Part shown: piece after piece, positions 42,427 through 51,920 of the stretch
Numbering within the stretch: the stretch's first letter is position 1
Layout of the letters: every line of letters begins with the position of its first letter
NCBI RefSeq assembly: GCF_001904655.1
Contig: NZ_MRCC01000014.1
Span: 1-64,000, forward strand
Length of the DNA: 64,000 nucleotides
Direction of reading: 5' to 3'
DNA from: Chroogloeocystis siderophila 5.2 s.c.1
Lineage (GTDB): Bacteria > Cyanobacteriota > Cyanobacteriia > Cyanobacteriales > Chroococcidiopsidaceae
The notes under the pieces: generated by a model
Told to the model about the DNA's origin: nothing
Seen by the model: only the letters and a program-made list of their open reading frames with translations
Databases searched by the model: none
Translations under genes and position numbers: made by a program

Positions 42427-45363
42427 CTACTTAACATCCATCCAGTTTTCACCCGCACGCACTTCGACAAGTAACGGTACACTTAACGACACCGCAGATT
42501 CCATTGTTGAGCGAATTTTTGGCTGTAATTCTTCCCACTCGTCTTGCGGAACTTCAAACACCAATTCATCATGAACTTGCAGTAGCAATCGCGCTTGGTA
42601 ATTTTGCAATAGTTCGTGCAGTTGCACCATCGCAATTTTAATAATATCTGCACTCGAACCTTGAATCGGTGCATTAGCCGCCGCGCGGAGTAACCCCGCA
42701 TCATTTGCTGTTAAACCGCGAATTTCGTCGAGGTTGATGTCTTCAGGCTTGAGATTGCGTAACTTCCGCAGGCGATCGCTTGTGAAATTAAAATACCGTC
42801 GTCGTCCTAAAATTGTCTGTACATACCCATAGGCTATGGCTTCTTGTTCCATCCGCCGCAAGTATTCAAAGACTAACGGATATTGTTGGTTAAATCTTTC
42901 AATAAACACCTTACCATCCGCAGCTTTCATCTTTGTTTCTCTAGCAAATCGCTGCGCCCCCATACCATAAATGACACCGAAGTTAATTGTTTTAGCTAAG
43001 CGGCGTTCTTCAGAAGTTACCGCATCTTTTTCAAACAGTAATCGCGCGGTTACAGTATGAATATCTTCATTATTTTGATACGCTTTTACTAAGATAGGTT
43101 CTTGCGACAAATGTGCGAGAATTCGTAACTCAATTTGCGAATAATCCGCTGCTACTAATATCCACCCGGATTCAGGAATAAATGCTTTGCGAATTTGCCG
43201 ACTAAAGGCTGTACGAATCGGAATATTTTGTAAGTTTGGGTTAGAAGAAGATAATCGCCCTGTTGAAGTTGCAGTTTGATTGAAACTTGTATGCACTCGC
43301 TGTGTATCTGGGCGCACTAATGCAGGTAGCGCATCAACATACGTTGACTTTAATTTAGATAAAGTACGATACTCTAAAATCGCTTCTACTATCGGATGAT
43401 CGTCGCGTAACTTTTCTAATGTTGCTGCATCGGTTGAATAACCTGTTTGAATTTTTCTTGACTTTCTCCGGTCTAAATTCAACTTATCAAATAACAGTTC
43501 ACCTAACTTTTTTGGCGAACCTAAGTTAAACTTCTCTTCAGCAACTGCATAAATTTGTTCTTCAATTGCTGCTAAGTCTTTATCAAGTTGTTTAGAAAAA
43601 TCTTGTAGATACGCCGTATTGATGTGAATTCCTGTGTACTCCATCTCGGCTAAAACAGGTTCAAGCGGCTGTTCGACTTCGAGTAATAACTTGTGTAATG
43701 CTGGAATTTTATCTAGTTCTGCGCGTAGCTTTGGTACTAATCCATAAGTTGCATAAACATCCATACCGCAGTAGTCGGCAACAGTAGGAATGTCTAAATC
43801 TGCAATATTTTTTCCTTTCGGTACTAACTCAGCATAGCTTTTTGATGTCAAACCCAAATAGCGCTGCGCTAGATCGCTCAAATTATGACTCGTATCAGGA
43901 TCTAAAACATAGCTTGCTAGCATCGGATCGAACACGACACCTCTAAGATGAATTCCCTGACACCGCAATACTAGCCTGTCAAATTTAGCGTTTTGCAACG
44001 CTTTCGGATATTCTGCGCTTTCTAAAATCGGGCGCAATGCTGATAGTACCGTTGCAGTATCCAAATTATCTCCTGCTGTGTGACCCAGGGGAATATATGC
44101 GATCGCATCGAGTTCGCTTCCCCAGCAGCAACCAATTCCTACAAGTTGCGCATCGCGTGGTTCGAGATCTGTTGTTTCTGTATCCCAAGCAACAGGTGTT
44201 TTTGTGTTGGTATGTCTTTGTAATTGTTTTACTAATTTAGTTAATTTTGCAGGCGTATCAATGATTTGTGGAGCGATTTTAGTAAACGGTTGTTCTTGAC
44301 TTGCTTCAGTATCCTCCGCACTAAAGAACCACAAATCATCACTCTCAAATGTTGGTACTGTAATGAAGTTTGAGTCGGGTGTATCTTCTGATTCGTCTTC
44401 TGGAATTGTCCCACCAAACTGTTGCTGTAGTTCGTTAACTTTACCAAGAAAAGATTTAAATTCTAATTTTTCTAAGATATGTTTAACAGTTGTTGTATCA
44501 AAACCTGTTAATTTTGCTGCTTCTAAATCAATATCTAGTGGTACATCAACAACAATTGTTGCTAAATAGCGAGATTTTTCTGCGTCTTGTTTCCCTGCTT
44601 CTAGTTTCTTTTGCGTTGCGCCTTTGATTTCACTCAAAGAATCATAAATTTGCTCAAGCGACGTGTATTGATTGAGTAGCTGAATTGCAGTTTTTTCACC
44701 AATACCCTTAACGCCAGGAATATTATCAGATTTATCGCCACAAAGTGCTTTCAAATCGACAATTTGTGATGGTAATACTCCCATCTTTTCTTTAACTTGT
44801 TCAGTTTGAAATTCGTTAATTCCTGGAGAAGAACGCTTCAATGCTTCGGAACTAAGATAGAGAACGCTAATATCTTTTTGCGGATCGACAAGTTGAAATA
44901 AATCGCGATCGCCGGTTAAAATCTTTACTTGATACCCCGCTGCGCTTGCTTTTTGGGCGAGTGTTCCTAGCACATCGTCGGCTTCGTAGCCTGGTGCAGT
45001 GATAATGGGTAAGTTCAAGCCATCGAGTAATTCGTGGAGGTTCTTGAGATCGGGAACAAAGTCTTCGGGCGTCCCTGGGCGATCTGCTTTATACGTATCG
45101 TCGGCTTCGTGACGAAAAGTTGGTAATCCGAGATCGAATGCGATCGCCATTGCTTCCGGCTTTTCCGCCGCCATGACTTCTAGTAACGCCTTGAGAAAGC
45201 CAAAACACACGCTTGTCGGAATTCCCGTTGTTGTGCGCAAACCACCATCACGCCCTTTAGCAAATGCAAAATAAGAACGAAAAGCCAGCGAATGCCCATC
45301 TACAAGGATAAATGTTGGGCGCAAAGAAGATGAAGCCACAGTAGAGGTAAAAGCTTGAGACAT
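42427..45363 (-). CDS. polA: DNA polymerase I
   Basis: This is a 978-residue enzyme with three domains: the N-terminal 5' nuclease (residues 1-~310, with LVDGHSLAFRSYFAF and the helical arch DKSDNIPGVKGIGEKTA), a 3'-5' exonuclease (about 385-580; the DEDD residues WDTETTD and the later YCGMDVYATYGL), and the family A polymerase (VAADYSQIELRILAHLS motif A, RRLAKTINFGVIYGMG O-helix, LLLQVHDELVFEV motif C). The proofreading acidic residues appear intact. It fills gaps after RNA primer removal and repair. ATG at 45363; a short intergenic region separates it from the SLC13 permease. Confidence 0.97.
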   Translation of the reverse strand: MSQAFTSTVASSSLRPTFILVDGHSLAFRSYFAFAKGRDGGLRTTTGIPTSVCFGFLKALLEVMAAEKPEAMAIAFDLGLPTFRHEADDTYKADRPGTPEDFVPDLKNLHELLDGLNLPIITAPGYEADDVLGTLAQKASAAGYQVKILTGDRDLFQLVDPQKDISVLYLSSEALKRSSPGINEFQTEQVKEKMGVLPSQIVDLKALCGDKSDNIPGVKGIGEKTAIQLLNQYTSLEQIYDSLSEIKGATQKKLEAGKQDAEKSRYLATIVVDVPLDIDLEAAKLTGFDTTTVKHILEKLEFKSFLGKVNELQQQFGGTIPEDESEDTPDSNFITVPTFESDDLWFFSAEDTEASQEQPFTKIAPQIIDTPAKLTKLVKQLQRHTNTKTPVAWDTETTDLEPRDAQLVGIGCCWGSELDAIAYIPLGHTAGDNLDTATVLSALRPILESAEYPKALQNAKFDRLVLRCQGIHLRGVVFDPMLASYVLDPDTSHNLSDLAQRYLGLTSKSYAELVPKGKNIADLDIPTVADYCGMDVYATYGLVPKLRAELDKIPALHKLLLEVEQPLEPVLAEMEYTGIHINTAYLQDFSKQLDKDLAAIEEQIYAVAEEKFNLGSPKKLGELLFDKLNLDRRKSRKIQTGYSTDAATLEKLRDDHPIVEAILEYRTLSKLKSTYVDALPALVRPDTQRVHTSFNQTATSTGRLSSSNPNLQNIPIRTAFSRQIRKAFIPESGWILVAADYSQIELRILAHLSQEPILVKAYQNNEDIHTVTARLLFEKDAVTSEERRLAKTINFGVIYGMGAQRFARETKMKAADGKVFIERFNQQYPLVFEYLRRMEQEAIAYGYVQTILGRRRYFNFTSDRLRKLRNLKPEDINLDEIRGLTANDAGLLRAAANAPIQGSSADIIKIAMVQLHELLQNYQARLLLQVHDELVFEVPQDEWEELQPKIRSTMESAVSLSVPLLVEVRAGENWMDVK

Positions 45364-45409
45364 ACTACCATTCTAGCTTTTCAAGCTTATTGTATGCAGC
45401 GTAGGTAAC

Positions 45410-46753
45410 TTATCCAAAAAGCAAAAAGCGAATCGAAATAAATAATGCAGCCGCGATCAACTGCACAATCATCACTGGAATACCATAATGCAAAAAAGTA
45501 TGAAATGAAATGCGTCGTCCATGCTGTTCTGCAATTCCTGCTGCAACGATATTAGAAGAAGCCCCAACTAATGTCCCATTTCCACCGAGCGTCGCACCAA
45601 ACATCATCGCATAAAATAATGGCAAAACTTCAGGCGGTAACTCACCATGAAAGCCTGGCTGTAATATTTCTGGTGTTGCTAATCCTACATTAACGACATA
45701 TTCTTTAAGCAATGGCACCATTGCAACAACTAGCGGAATATTTGGGACTACACTCGATAAAATCCCTACTAAAAATAATAAAACCAGTGAACCCAAAGTA
45801 ATATTTCTCCCTAAAATATACGCAAAAATTCCAGATATACTACTAACAACACCTGTTTTTTCTAAGCCTCCAATTATGACAAATATACACATAAAAAATA
45901 TCAAAGTACTCCAATCTACGTCCCTTAAAATATGATTAACTGTCTCGATTTTGCTATGATGCGAAAGGAGTAAAGCTAACGCGGCTCCCAATAATGCTAC
46001 TGCCGCAGGCGAAATTGGAATTGGCAGCATTTCTCCTATAGCAAAGAATAGTAGTACAAAGGCTATAAGGACAATTCCTAAAGTTAAAACGCGGGGATGA
46101 TTAATCTGAGGATGCGGTAACTGCTCTAAGCTATCCAACTTTTTCCGCCAAATTTTAGGAAATAAATAAGGTAGCATGAATACAATTGCTCCTACTGCAA
46201 TAATTCCTCCTAAGCTCAACCGTCCTAAGTAAGCCATAAAGCTAATATTCACCGCATCGCCAACAATAAATGTTGCTGGATCTCCTACCAACGTTAATAA
46301 ACCCGCACTATTCGCAACAAATACCATCAAAATCAACAAAGGAACAAAATTAACTCCTACATCCTCAGCAATTGGAGGAATCAGCGGTGCTAATAGCATC
46401 ACTGTCGTAGCATTCGGTAATACTGCACAAATAGGAGTTGTAATTGCAACGATTCCGAGTAAAAGGCGTTTACCTTGTCCTTTAGCTAAGATAACTATTT
46501 GAGTAGCGAGATAGTCAAACACTTTTGTTGGTTCAAAAGCTCTGACTAATACCATTACTCCAAAAAATAATGCTAGTGTTGAGTAGCTTCTGGCAATATA
46601 AGTAACAGCTTCTGCCAATGTCATGATGTTGGCAAAAACTAGCAGCAGTGCACCTAAAAACGCTGCAATAGTTAGGTGCATTTTTTCTGTCATAATTAAG
46701 ACAATTACACTAATAAATATTATTGAGCTAAAGATTGCTTGCCAGCTTGCCAT
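45410..46753 (-). CDS. SLC13/ArsB-type anion permease
   Basis: This 447-residue integral membrane protein has about 11-12 helices. The ArsB/NhaD/SLC13 superfamily signature is seen in TPICAVLPNATTVMLLAPLIPPIAE and, in the second half, in FMCIFVIIGGLEKTGVV and GNGTLVGASSNIVAAGIAEQHG. Such proteins transport anions (dicarboxylates, sulphate, arsenite) or exchange Na+/H+. Substrate cannot be assigned; it lies 44 kb from the arsR-arsI pair. ATG at 46753. Confidence 0.85.
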   Translation of the reverse strand: MASWQAIFSSIIFISVIVLIMTEKMHLTIAAFLGALLLVFANIMTLAEAVTYIARSYSTLALFFGVMVLVRAFEPTKVFDYLATQIVILAKGQGKRLLLGIVAITTPICAVLPNATTVMLLAPLIPPIAEDVGVNFVPLLILMVFVANSAGLLTLVGDPATFIVGDAVNISFMAYLGRLSLGGIIAVGAIVFMLPYLFPKIWRKKLDSLEQLPHPQINHPRVLTLGIVLIAFVLLFFAIGEMLPIPISPAAVALLGAALALLLSHHSKIETVNHILRDVDWSTLIFFMCIFVIIGGLEKTGVVSSISGIFAYILGRNITLGSLVLLFLVGILSSVVPNIPLVVAMVPLLKEYVVNVGLATPEILQPGFHGELPPEVLPLFYAMMFGATLGGNGTLVGASSNIVAAGIAEQHGRRISFHTFLHYGIPVMIVQLIAAALFISIRFLLFG

Positions 46754-46950
46754 CGCCTTGTCTCAGGTAAATTAAGTATAACAGAAATGTTAGGAAAAAC
46801 TAAATTCAAGTATCGTCTAAATAGAGTTTAGCTGCTTATATGTTGTATCAAATTATCATGATTTTCGGATAGATTTTTTGGGAAACAAACTACAAAACAC
46901 TCAAAGTACATGAAGAAAAGAGAATTTACAATCTATGTAACAGTGCTATC

Positions 46951-47799
46951 TTATTCGTCTTGAGAAAAATAGCGTTCTAGGAAGTTGAGTGCGTGATTAC
47001 GGATCTCGTAATATTCTTTGGAGTTACGCATAGCAACGCGATCGCGCGGGTGAGAAAAGGGTACATCGATAATTTCCCCAATTTTAGCAGCTGGTCCATT
47101 AGTCATTAAAACAATTCGATCTGACATATAAATTGCTTCATCAACATCATGGGTAATCATCAACACAGCTTGTCGATTGTGTTCCCAAATATCTAATACC
47201 TGACGTTGCAGCTTACCACGTGTTAAAGCATCCAACGCCCCAAAAGGTTCATCCATAAGTAACATTTTTGGGCGAGTTGCTAAAGCCCTAGCAATTCCAA
47301 CACGCTGTTTCATACCCCCAGAGATCTCATCAGGATATTTGTCAGCTGCTGCTGTCAAATTGACCATCGCTAGATGTTCATTGACTATGCTAATTTTTTC
47401 AGCATGTGAAGCCTTTTTTAAAACTTCATCTACAGCCAAGCGAATATTTTCTCGGACTGTTAGCCACGGTAGCAACGAATACTGCTGAAATACCATCATT
47501 CGCTCAGCACCAGGTTTGTGTATTTCTCTACCATCGAGACGTACAGAACCATAAGTAGACTTTTCTAAACCAGCGACAATTTTAAGAAGCGTGGATTTAC
47601 CACAACCTGAGTGACCAATTACAGAAATAAATTCATCTTCGTTGATAGTTAAATTGATACCATCCAAAACAACAAATTCACCTCGGTCAGTAGGGTAAGA
47701 TTTGACTAAGTTTTCAACTTCTAAAAAACCGCTGTGACTGAAGTTTTCTTCGCGATGATCAGTCTGATAAGAAGTAGATTTCACCTGAAAAACCTCCAT
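46951..47799 (-). CDS. ABC transporter ATP-binding subunit (NrtD/CmpD/TauB type)
   Basis: The 282-residue ATPase has Walker A GHSGCGKST (about 58-66), Q-loop VFQQYSLLPW, the signature ISGGMKQRVGIARAL, Walker B LLMDEPFGAL and the switch MITHDVDEAIY. It is the single-domain NrtD type, without the NrtA-like fusion found in NrtC/CmpC. It energises uptake with the permease and binding protein encoded just upstream (18-bp gap). ATG at 47799. The C-terminal extension fits the family. Confidence 0.94.
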   Translation of the reverse strand: MEVFQVKSTSYQTDHREENFSHSGFLEVENLVKSYPTDRGEFVVLDGINLTINEDEFISVIGHSGCGKSTLLKIVAGLEKSTYGSVRLDGREIHKPGAERMMVFQQYSLLPWLTVRENIRLAVDEVLKKASHAEKISIVNEHLAMVNLTAAADKYPDEISGGMKQRVGIARALATRPKMLLMDEPFGALDALTRGKLQRQVLDIWEHNRQAVLMITHDVDEAIYMSDRIVLMTNGPAAKIGEIIDVPFSHPRDRVAMRNSKEYYEIRNHALNFLERYFSQDE

Positions 47800-47817
47800 A
47801 AAAATGAGTAATTGCTT

Positions 47818-49230
47818 TTAAGATAAAAAGAAAGATTTAGGACGATTAGCGCGGATTTCAAAACTATTGAGATACCCTACTGGATCGCTGGGGTCAAAAG
47901 CATTATTATCAATGAACTTGGCAGCAGGTACAATTTTGAAATCATCTTTGGGACACTTAATGCCCATTTCTGCGGCAATTTCACGGTAAAGATCTGTCCT
48001 CCATGCTTTTCGCGCTACTTCTTCAGCATTTTGAGGAATTGATTTGATTTGTCCCCAACGTGCTGCTTGCGTCATCAACCAAATGCTTTCTGATTGCCAC
48101 ATGAAAGTTGAGTGATCGTTGGGAATTTGAGCAAGGTTCGGCGGTAAATCAAAGAAAATAGTTGTATCAGGCGATCGCGCAATTCTTTTTTGGTTATCAA
48201 AACCGCCGTAATTGTATTCGCCGACAATTGCTGCGCGAGTTAAATTCAGCTTGGCACCAGTAAAAGACTTATTTGTAATAATTTCGGCAACTTCTTCTCG
48301 ATTGTTAGGATTGCTGCAATACTGACAGGCTTCGATCATAGCTTTGACAAGCGATCGATAAGTCTTAGGATTTTCCTCGATGAAGGACTCCATCACAGCT
48401 AGCAGTCTGTCTGGGTGTCCTTGCCAAATCTCTTTTCCTTGGGCAAAAGTAAAGCCAATACCTTCATTTCCAGTAATTGCCCGTGTATTCCAAGGTTCTG
48501 CCACCATATAAGCTTGCATCGCACCAATCCGCATATTGACTACCATCTGTGGCGGAGGAACAATAATGATGCGAAACTCTGCGTCGGGATCGACTCCTGC
48601 TGCTGCGGCTAAATAACGCACAAAGTACTCATAAATTGCCGAACTCAGTACAACAGCCCAAACTTTTTGTTCTGCTGGCAAATTCTGAAAATAGCGACGA
48701 AAATCTTGCCCAAACTCAGCTAAATTACGGTTATACTCCTGCCAAGGACGCAAGCCTGATTCCCACATTGCTTGATTCATCGTCATTGCGTTACCGTGAC
48801 GGTGAATTGTCATCGCAGCACACAAGGGTGCATGACGCGCACCTTCTGCACCTATACGGGCATTTGTGACAGCGCCACATACCACAGGAGAAGCATCAAG
48901 GCGACCAAAAATAATGCCATCGCGAGATGTACCCCAGCTTGCCTCACGACTAAGTGTGACATTTAAACCATATTTGCGAAAAAACCCTTTTTCCCATGCC
49001 ACCGCAAACGGTGCACAATCATTGACAGGGACGTATCCTACAGTAAGGTTAGGTTTTTCTAATGTTTGTGGATCGACGACTTGTTCCACTGCCAAAGCAG
49101 CAGTAGATAGTCCTTGAGGTGCGCGATTAGCATTAATAGCACACGCAGATAATGCCGCACTACCTGCTGTCGCACCCATTCCTAAGAGAAAGCTTCGCCG
49201 ACTCCAATAGTTCTTGTCGGTATAATTCAT
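47818..49230 (-). CDS. CmpA/NrtA-family substrate-binding lipoprotein, Tat-type signal
   Basis: This 470-residue binding protein has a twin-arginine motif, SRRSFLLGMGA, followed by lipobox ALSAC, so it is a probable Tat-exported lipoprotein. NrtA/CmpA features are present: TVGYVPVNDCAPFAVAWEKGFF, FGRLDASPVVCGAVT, VGVDPDAEFRIIIVPPPQMV and AEPWNTRAI. Family members bind nitrate/nitrite, bicarbonate or cyanate. The ligand residues cannot be judged by eye, and no cynS or nitrate reductase gene is nearby. It is the second gene of the riboswitch-led operon, with a 31-bp gap after the permease gene. Confidence 0.92.
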   Translation of the reverse strand: MNYTDKNYWSRRSFLLGMGATAGSAALSACAINANRAPQGLSTAALAVEQVVDPQTLEKPNLTVGYVPVNDCAPFAVAWEKGFFRKYGLNVTLSREASWGTSRDGIIFGRLDASPVVCGAVTNARIGAEGARHAPLCAAMTIHRHGNAMTMNQAMWESGLRPWQEYNRNLAEFGQDFRRYFQNLPAEQKVWAVVLSSAIYEYFVRYLAAAAGVDPDAEFRIIIVPPPQMVVNMRIGAMQAYMVAEPWNTRAITGNEGIGFTFAQGKEIWQGHPDRLLAVMESFIEENPKTYRSLVKAMIEACQYCSNPNNREEVAEIITNKSFTGAKLNLTRAAIVGEYNYGGFDNQKRIARSPDTTIFFDLPPNLAQIPNDHSTFMWQSESIWLMTQAARWGQIKSIPQNAEEVARKAWRTDLYREIAAEMGIKCPKDDFKIVPAAKFIDNNAFDPSDPVGYLNSFEIRANRPKSFFLS

Positions 49231-49261
49231 ATCAGCAATTAGTAGTCAATATTAATAGTTC

Positions 49262-50131
49262 TTAACTTTTCGGGCGATGCGTTACCAATTCCTGAATATT
49301 GCCCACAGCATAATCAAGCACCAATCCTGTTAAGCCAATAACTAATACAGCTAGGAAGACTGAACTTAAATTGAGGCGACTCCATTCATCCCAAACAAAA
49401 AAGCCAATACCAACACCACCTGTAAGCATTTCTACTGCAACAATTACGAGCCATGCAATGCCGAGACTGATTCTTAAACCTGTAAAAATGTAAGGTAAAC
49501 TCGCAGGTAAGATAATTTTGGTAATCTGTCGCCAACGCGGCATTTCCAGCACTCGCGCTACATCGATATAGTCTTTATTAACGCTAGAAACTCCCAAAGC
49601 TGTATTGATAATTGTGGGCCATAGTGAAGTGATGAAGATGACAAAAATAGCAGAGGGATCGGCTAAATTAAAGATAGCAAGCGAAATAGGTAGCCATGCG
49701 AGTGGCGATACAGGTTTGAAAATTTGAATTAAAGGATTGAGGGCTAGCAAGGCTTGTTTAGACATCCCAATCAGAAAACCAATCGGTATGGCGACTAAAG
49801 CACCTAGTCCAAAACCAATTAATACCCGTCTTAAACTTGCCAGTAATAACCAACCAAGTCCTAAATTTCCAGGTCCCCGTCGGTAAAATGGGTTCAAAAT
49901 GTAGTCTAAATTGGCAATGAGTGCCTCAACTGGGGTAGGCATTAAGTTGGTTAAGAAAGTGGCAATAAACCACCACAGAATAATCACTCCTAAGAAACCA
50001 GCAGCAGGAAGTAGAACAGCATCCCGCACTACAATAGGTCGTACTTTTTTCCAGGTACTCTGTCCTGCAACTGCTAAAACAGCAATCAGGTTAAACACTA
50101 TTAAACTCCCCTCAGGATTAAAAGCAGGCAC
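49262..50131 (-). CDS. ABC transporter permease (NrtB/CmpB/TauC type)
   Basis: This 289-residue inner-membrane permease has about six helices. The coupling (EAA) motif region reads VARVLEMPRWRQITKIILPASLPYIFTGLRISLGIAWLVIVAVEML, and the N-terminal part contains FLGVIILWWFIATFL. The start appears to be GTG at 50131; the first codons (PAFNPEGS) are plausible, but a second in-frame GTG 11 codons later is possible. It is the first gene of the operon, about 90 nt downstream of a c-di-AMP riboswitch aptamer. Confidence 0.92.
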   Translation of the reverse strand: MPAFNPEGSLIVFNLIAVLAVAGQSTWKKVRPIVVRDAVLLPAAGFLGVIILWWFIATFLTNLMPTPVEALIANLDYILNPFYRRGPGNLGLGWLLLASLRRVLIGFGLGALVAIPIGFLIGMSKQALLALNPLIQIFKPVSPLAWLPISLAIFNLADPSAIFVIFITSLWPTIINTALGVSSVNKDYIDVARVLEMPRWRQITKIILPASLPYIFTGLRISLGIAWLVIVAVEMLTGGVGIGFFVWDEWSRLNLSSVFLAVLVIGLTGLVLDYAVGNIQELVTHRPKS

Positions 50132-50221
50132 AAAAAACTATGTGCTTTACTACCTAGGAATACTGACGAGAGCAAACTATTAGTAGTAATAGGAATGCTA
50201 ACTCTTCAGTCTCCTCTCAAT

Positions 50222-50343
50222 GCCTACGAAGTTAGCTGACGGGCTAGGATAGAGAGTTATCCCTCTGCACTTAACAGATACGCCCCAAAACTTTGGTTCC
50301 TCCGCTCTAGACTTTCCTTACAAGGCAAAAGTCTAGATTAGGC
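50222..50343 (-). promoter_or_regulatory. ydaO/yuaA-type c-di-AMP riboswitch aptamer
   Basis: On the minus strand the aptamer opens with GCCTAATCT and closes with CGTAGGC; GCCTA and TAGGC form P1. Between them, in the known order of the ydaO motif, are AGAGCGGAGGAACCAA, TTTTGGGGCGTAT, an AGAGGGATAACTCTCT hairpin and CCGTCAGCTAACTTCGTAGGC, which matches the Bacillus ydaO element nearly base for base in the conserved stretches. A long hairpin (TCTAGACTTT/AAAGTCTAGA) fills the variable 5' arm. The family is an OFF switch for c-di-AMP. It lies 90 nt before the permease GTG and so should control the whole operon. Confidence 0.92.
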
Positions 50344-50584
50344 TGACTTACTCATGATAATTTTTACTACCATAGCACAGGGGTGCCACAATATCAAGAT
50401 TCGTTACGTCTTAAGGATTTTCAGGGTGAACTTTATAAAGTTGCGATCGCTTCTAGCACTGCGCTGTACGATTGCCACAAAGCATGAATCAGGCTCGCGT
50501 CAATAATTCAGTGGGCGATCGCTTCACAATTACACTAAGTTAAGACAAGTAGACTTGCTTCGTGCTGTTCTAAATACTGCCAAA
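50344..50584. other. promoter region between riboswitch and kinase gene
   Basis: This stretch separates the riboswitch-led operon (minus) from the sensor kinase gene (plus) and must hold both promoters. It contains several HIP1-type GCGATCGC sequences. No clear operator was seen. Confidence 0.45.
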
Positions 50585-51808
50585 ATGTTTGATTTTAGCC
50601 AGATATTGCTTGATAAAAGTGACACAATCATTGAAAACTGGGTAGAAGCTGTACGCCGAGATCGGCAGATTGAAAGTACTGAAGGTATGTGCTACACAGC
50701 AATACGCAATCACGTACCTTATGTCCTCAAAGCTATGGCTACAGTGCTATCAAAAACGACAGAGGATGATCTTCAAACCCTAATTGAGGCAAGTTTAGTA
50801 CACGGCATTCACCGTGCGGAAGAAGGTTTTGACCCACTGGAAATTGCCCGCGAGTATCGTTTACTAAGACGAGCAATTTTCTCAGCATTAGAACCAGATT
50901 TACAGCAAGTCTTGTCAACAGAAGTTATTCGAGTTTTTCGCCTCATAGATGCAGTTGTCGATGATGCGATCGCGCGTTGTTTTCAAAGTTATGTAGATGA
51001 GCGCCTACGCGAATTACAGCAACTCCAATCGCAGTTAACACTACACAATCAAGAACTGACACGCTTAATTCGGGCAAATCAAGAAAACTTCTCACACCTT
51101 GCCCATGAACTCAAAAATCCTTTAACCTCAATCATTGGTTATTCCGATTTATTTATCCGCCTACAAAACAAAACCGAAGTCAAAGATAACTATAAAAACA
51201 TTGAACATATCGAACGCGTATTGCGCAATGGTAGACATTTGCTGCGCCTAATTAATGATGCGCTAGAAATATCGCGGTATGAAGCAGGGAAAATGACACT
51301 TCATCCTGCACCAACCGACACGTGCGTCGTTATCCAAGATGTGCTAGATATGCTACAACCGATGGCGCAAGAAAAAAATTTGCAGATCGCTGTAGACTTA
51401 GCAAACGCTCCGAAACAAGTCATCACAGACGCGTTACGTTTTCAGCAAATTGTTACAAATTTGGTAAGCAATGCCATTCGTTACACCCCCGCAGGAAGTA
51501 TAACCATCAAATGTTATACACTAGAAGACAAATGGGCGATCGCCGTCAGCGATACCGGAATTGGTATCGCCCCCGAAGATCAATCAAGAATTTTTGACCC
51601 CTACTACCGCGTTAGCGACATTCCAGAATCACATCTACCAGACAGCACTGGGTTAGGACTCGCAATCGTGACTCGCTTAGTTAAACTTTTGCAAGGCGAA
51701 ATCAAACTTGTTTCCCAACTTGGAATCGGTTCAACATTCACGGTAATCTTACCAATGGAAGTAAATGAGAGTTCAGAAGTCGGGGATCAGAGATCAACGT
51801 CAAAATAG
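50585..51808 (+). CDS. sensor histidine kinase with N-terminal RsbR/RsbU-like domain
   Basis: The ~407-residue soluble kinase has an N-terminal helical domain (about 1-140: FSQILLDKSDTIIENWVEAVR, DPLEIAREYRLLRRAIF) resembling the RsbRD-type sensor domain, then a coiled coil, the H-box FSHLAHELKNPLTSIIGY, N-box FQQIVTNLVSNAIRYTP, G1 VSDTGIGIAPEDQSRIFDPYYR and G2 STGLGLAIV. No membrane segment or response regulator partner is adjacent, so it is an orphan kinase. The ATG at 50585 follows the best start; an open frame begins at a TTG at 50555. Confidence 0.9.
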   Translation: MFDFSQILLDKSDTIIENWVEAVRRDRQIESTEGMCYTAIRNHVPYVLKAMATVLSKTTEDDLQTLIEASLVHGIHRAEEGFDPLEIAREYRLLRRAIFSALEPDLQQVLSTEVIRVFRLIDAVVDDAIARCFQSYVDERLRELQQLQSQLTLHNQELTRLIRANQENFSHLAHELKNPLTSIIGYSDLFIRLQNKTEVKDNYKNIEHIERVLRNGRHLLRLINDALEISRYEAGKMTLHPAPTDTCVVIQDVLDMLQPMAQEKNLQIAVDLANAPKQVITDALRFQQIVTNLVSNAIRYTPAGSITIKCYTLEDKWAIAVSDTGIGIAPEDQSRIFDPYYRVSDIPESHLPDSTGLGLAIVTRLVKLLQGEIKLVSQLGIGSTFTVILPMEVNESSEVGDQRSTSK

Positions 51809-51920
51809 TACTGTTGAGTGTTTTAATCTGCGCAAAGATGTGCAAGATATAAGCATTCCCATATTATAAAATACCCCTGACCTCTGACCTCTAACCTCCG
51901 ATCCCTCTTTAGTAAAAACA

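Noticed and set aside
45410-46753. Assigning the SLC13 permease as ArsB of the arsenic module
   Set aside because: It is more than 40 kb away from arsR-arsI, has no operator-like repeat, and the superfamily has many substrates.
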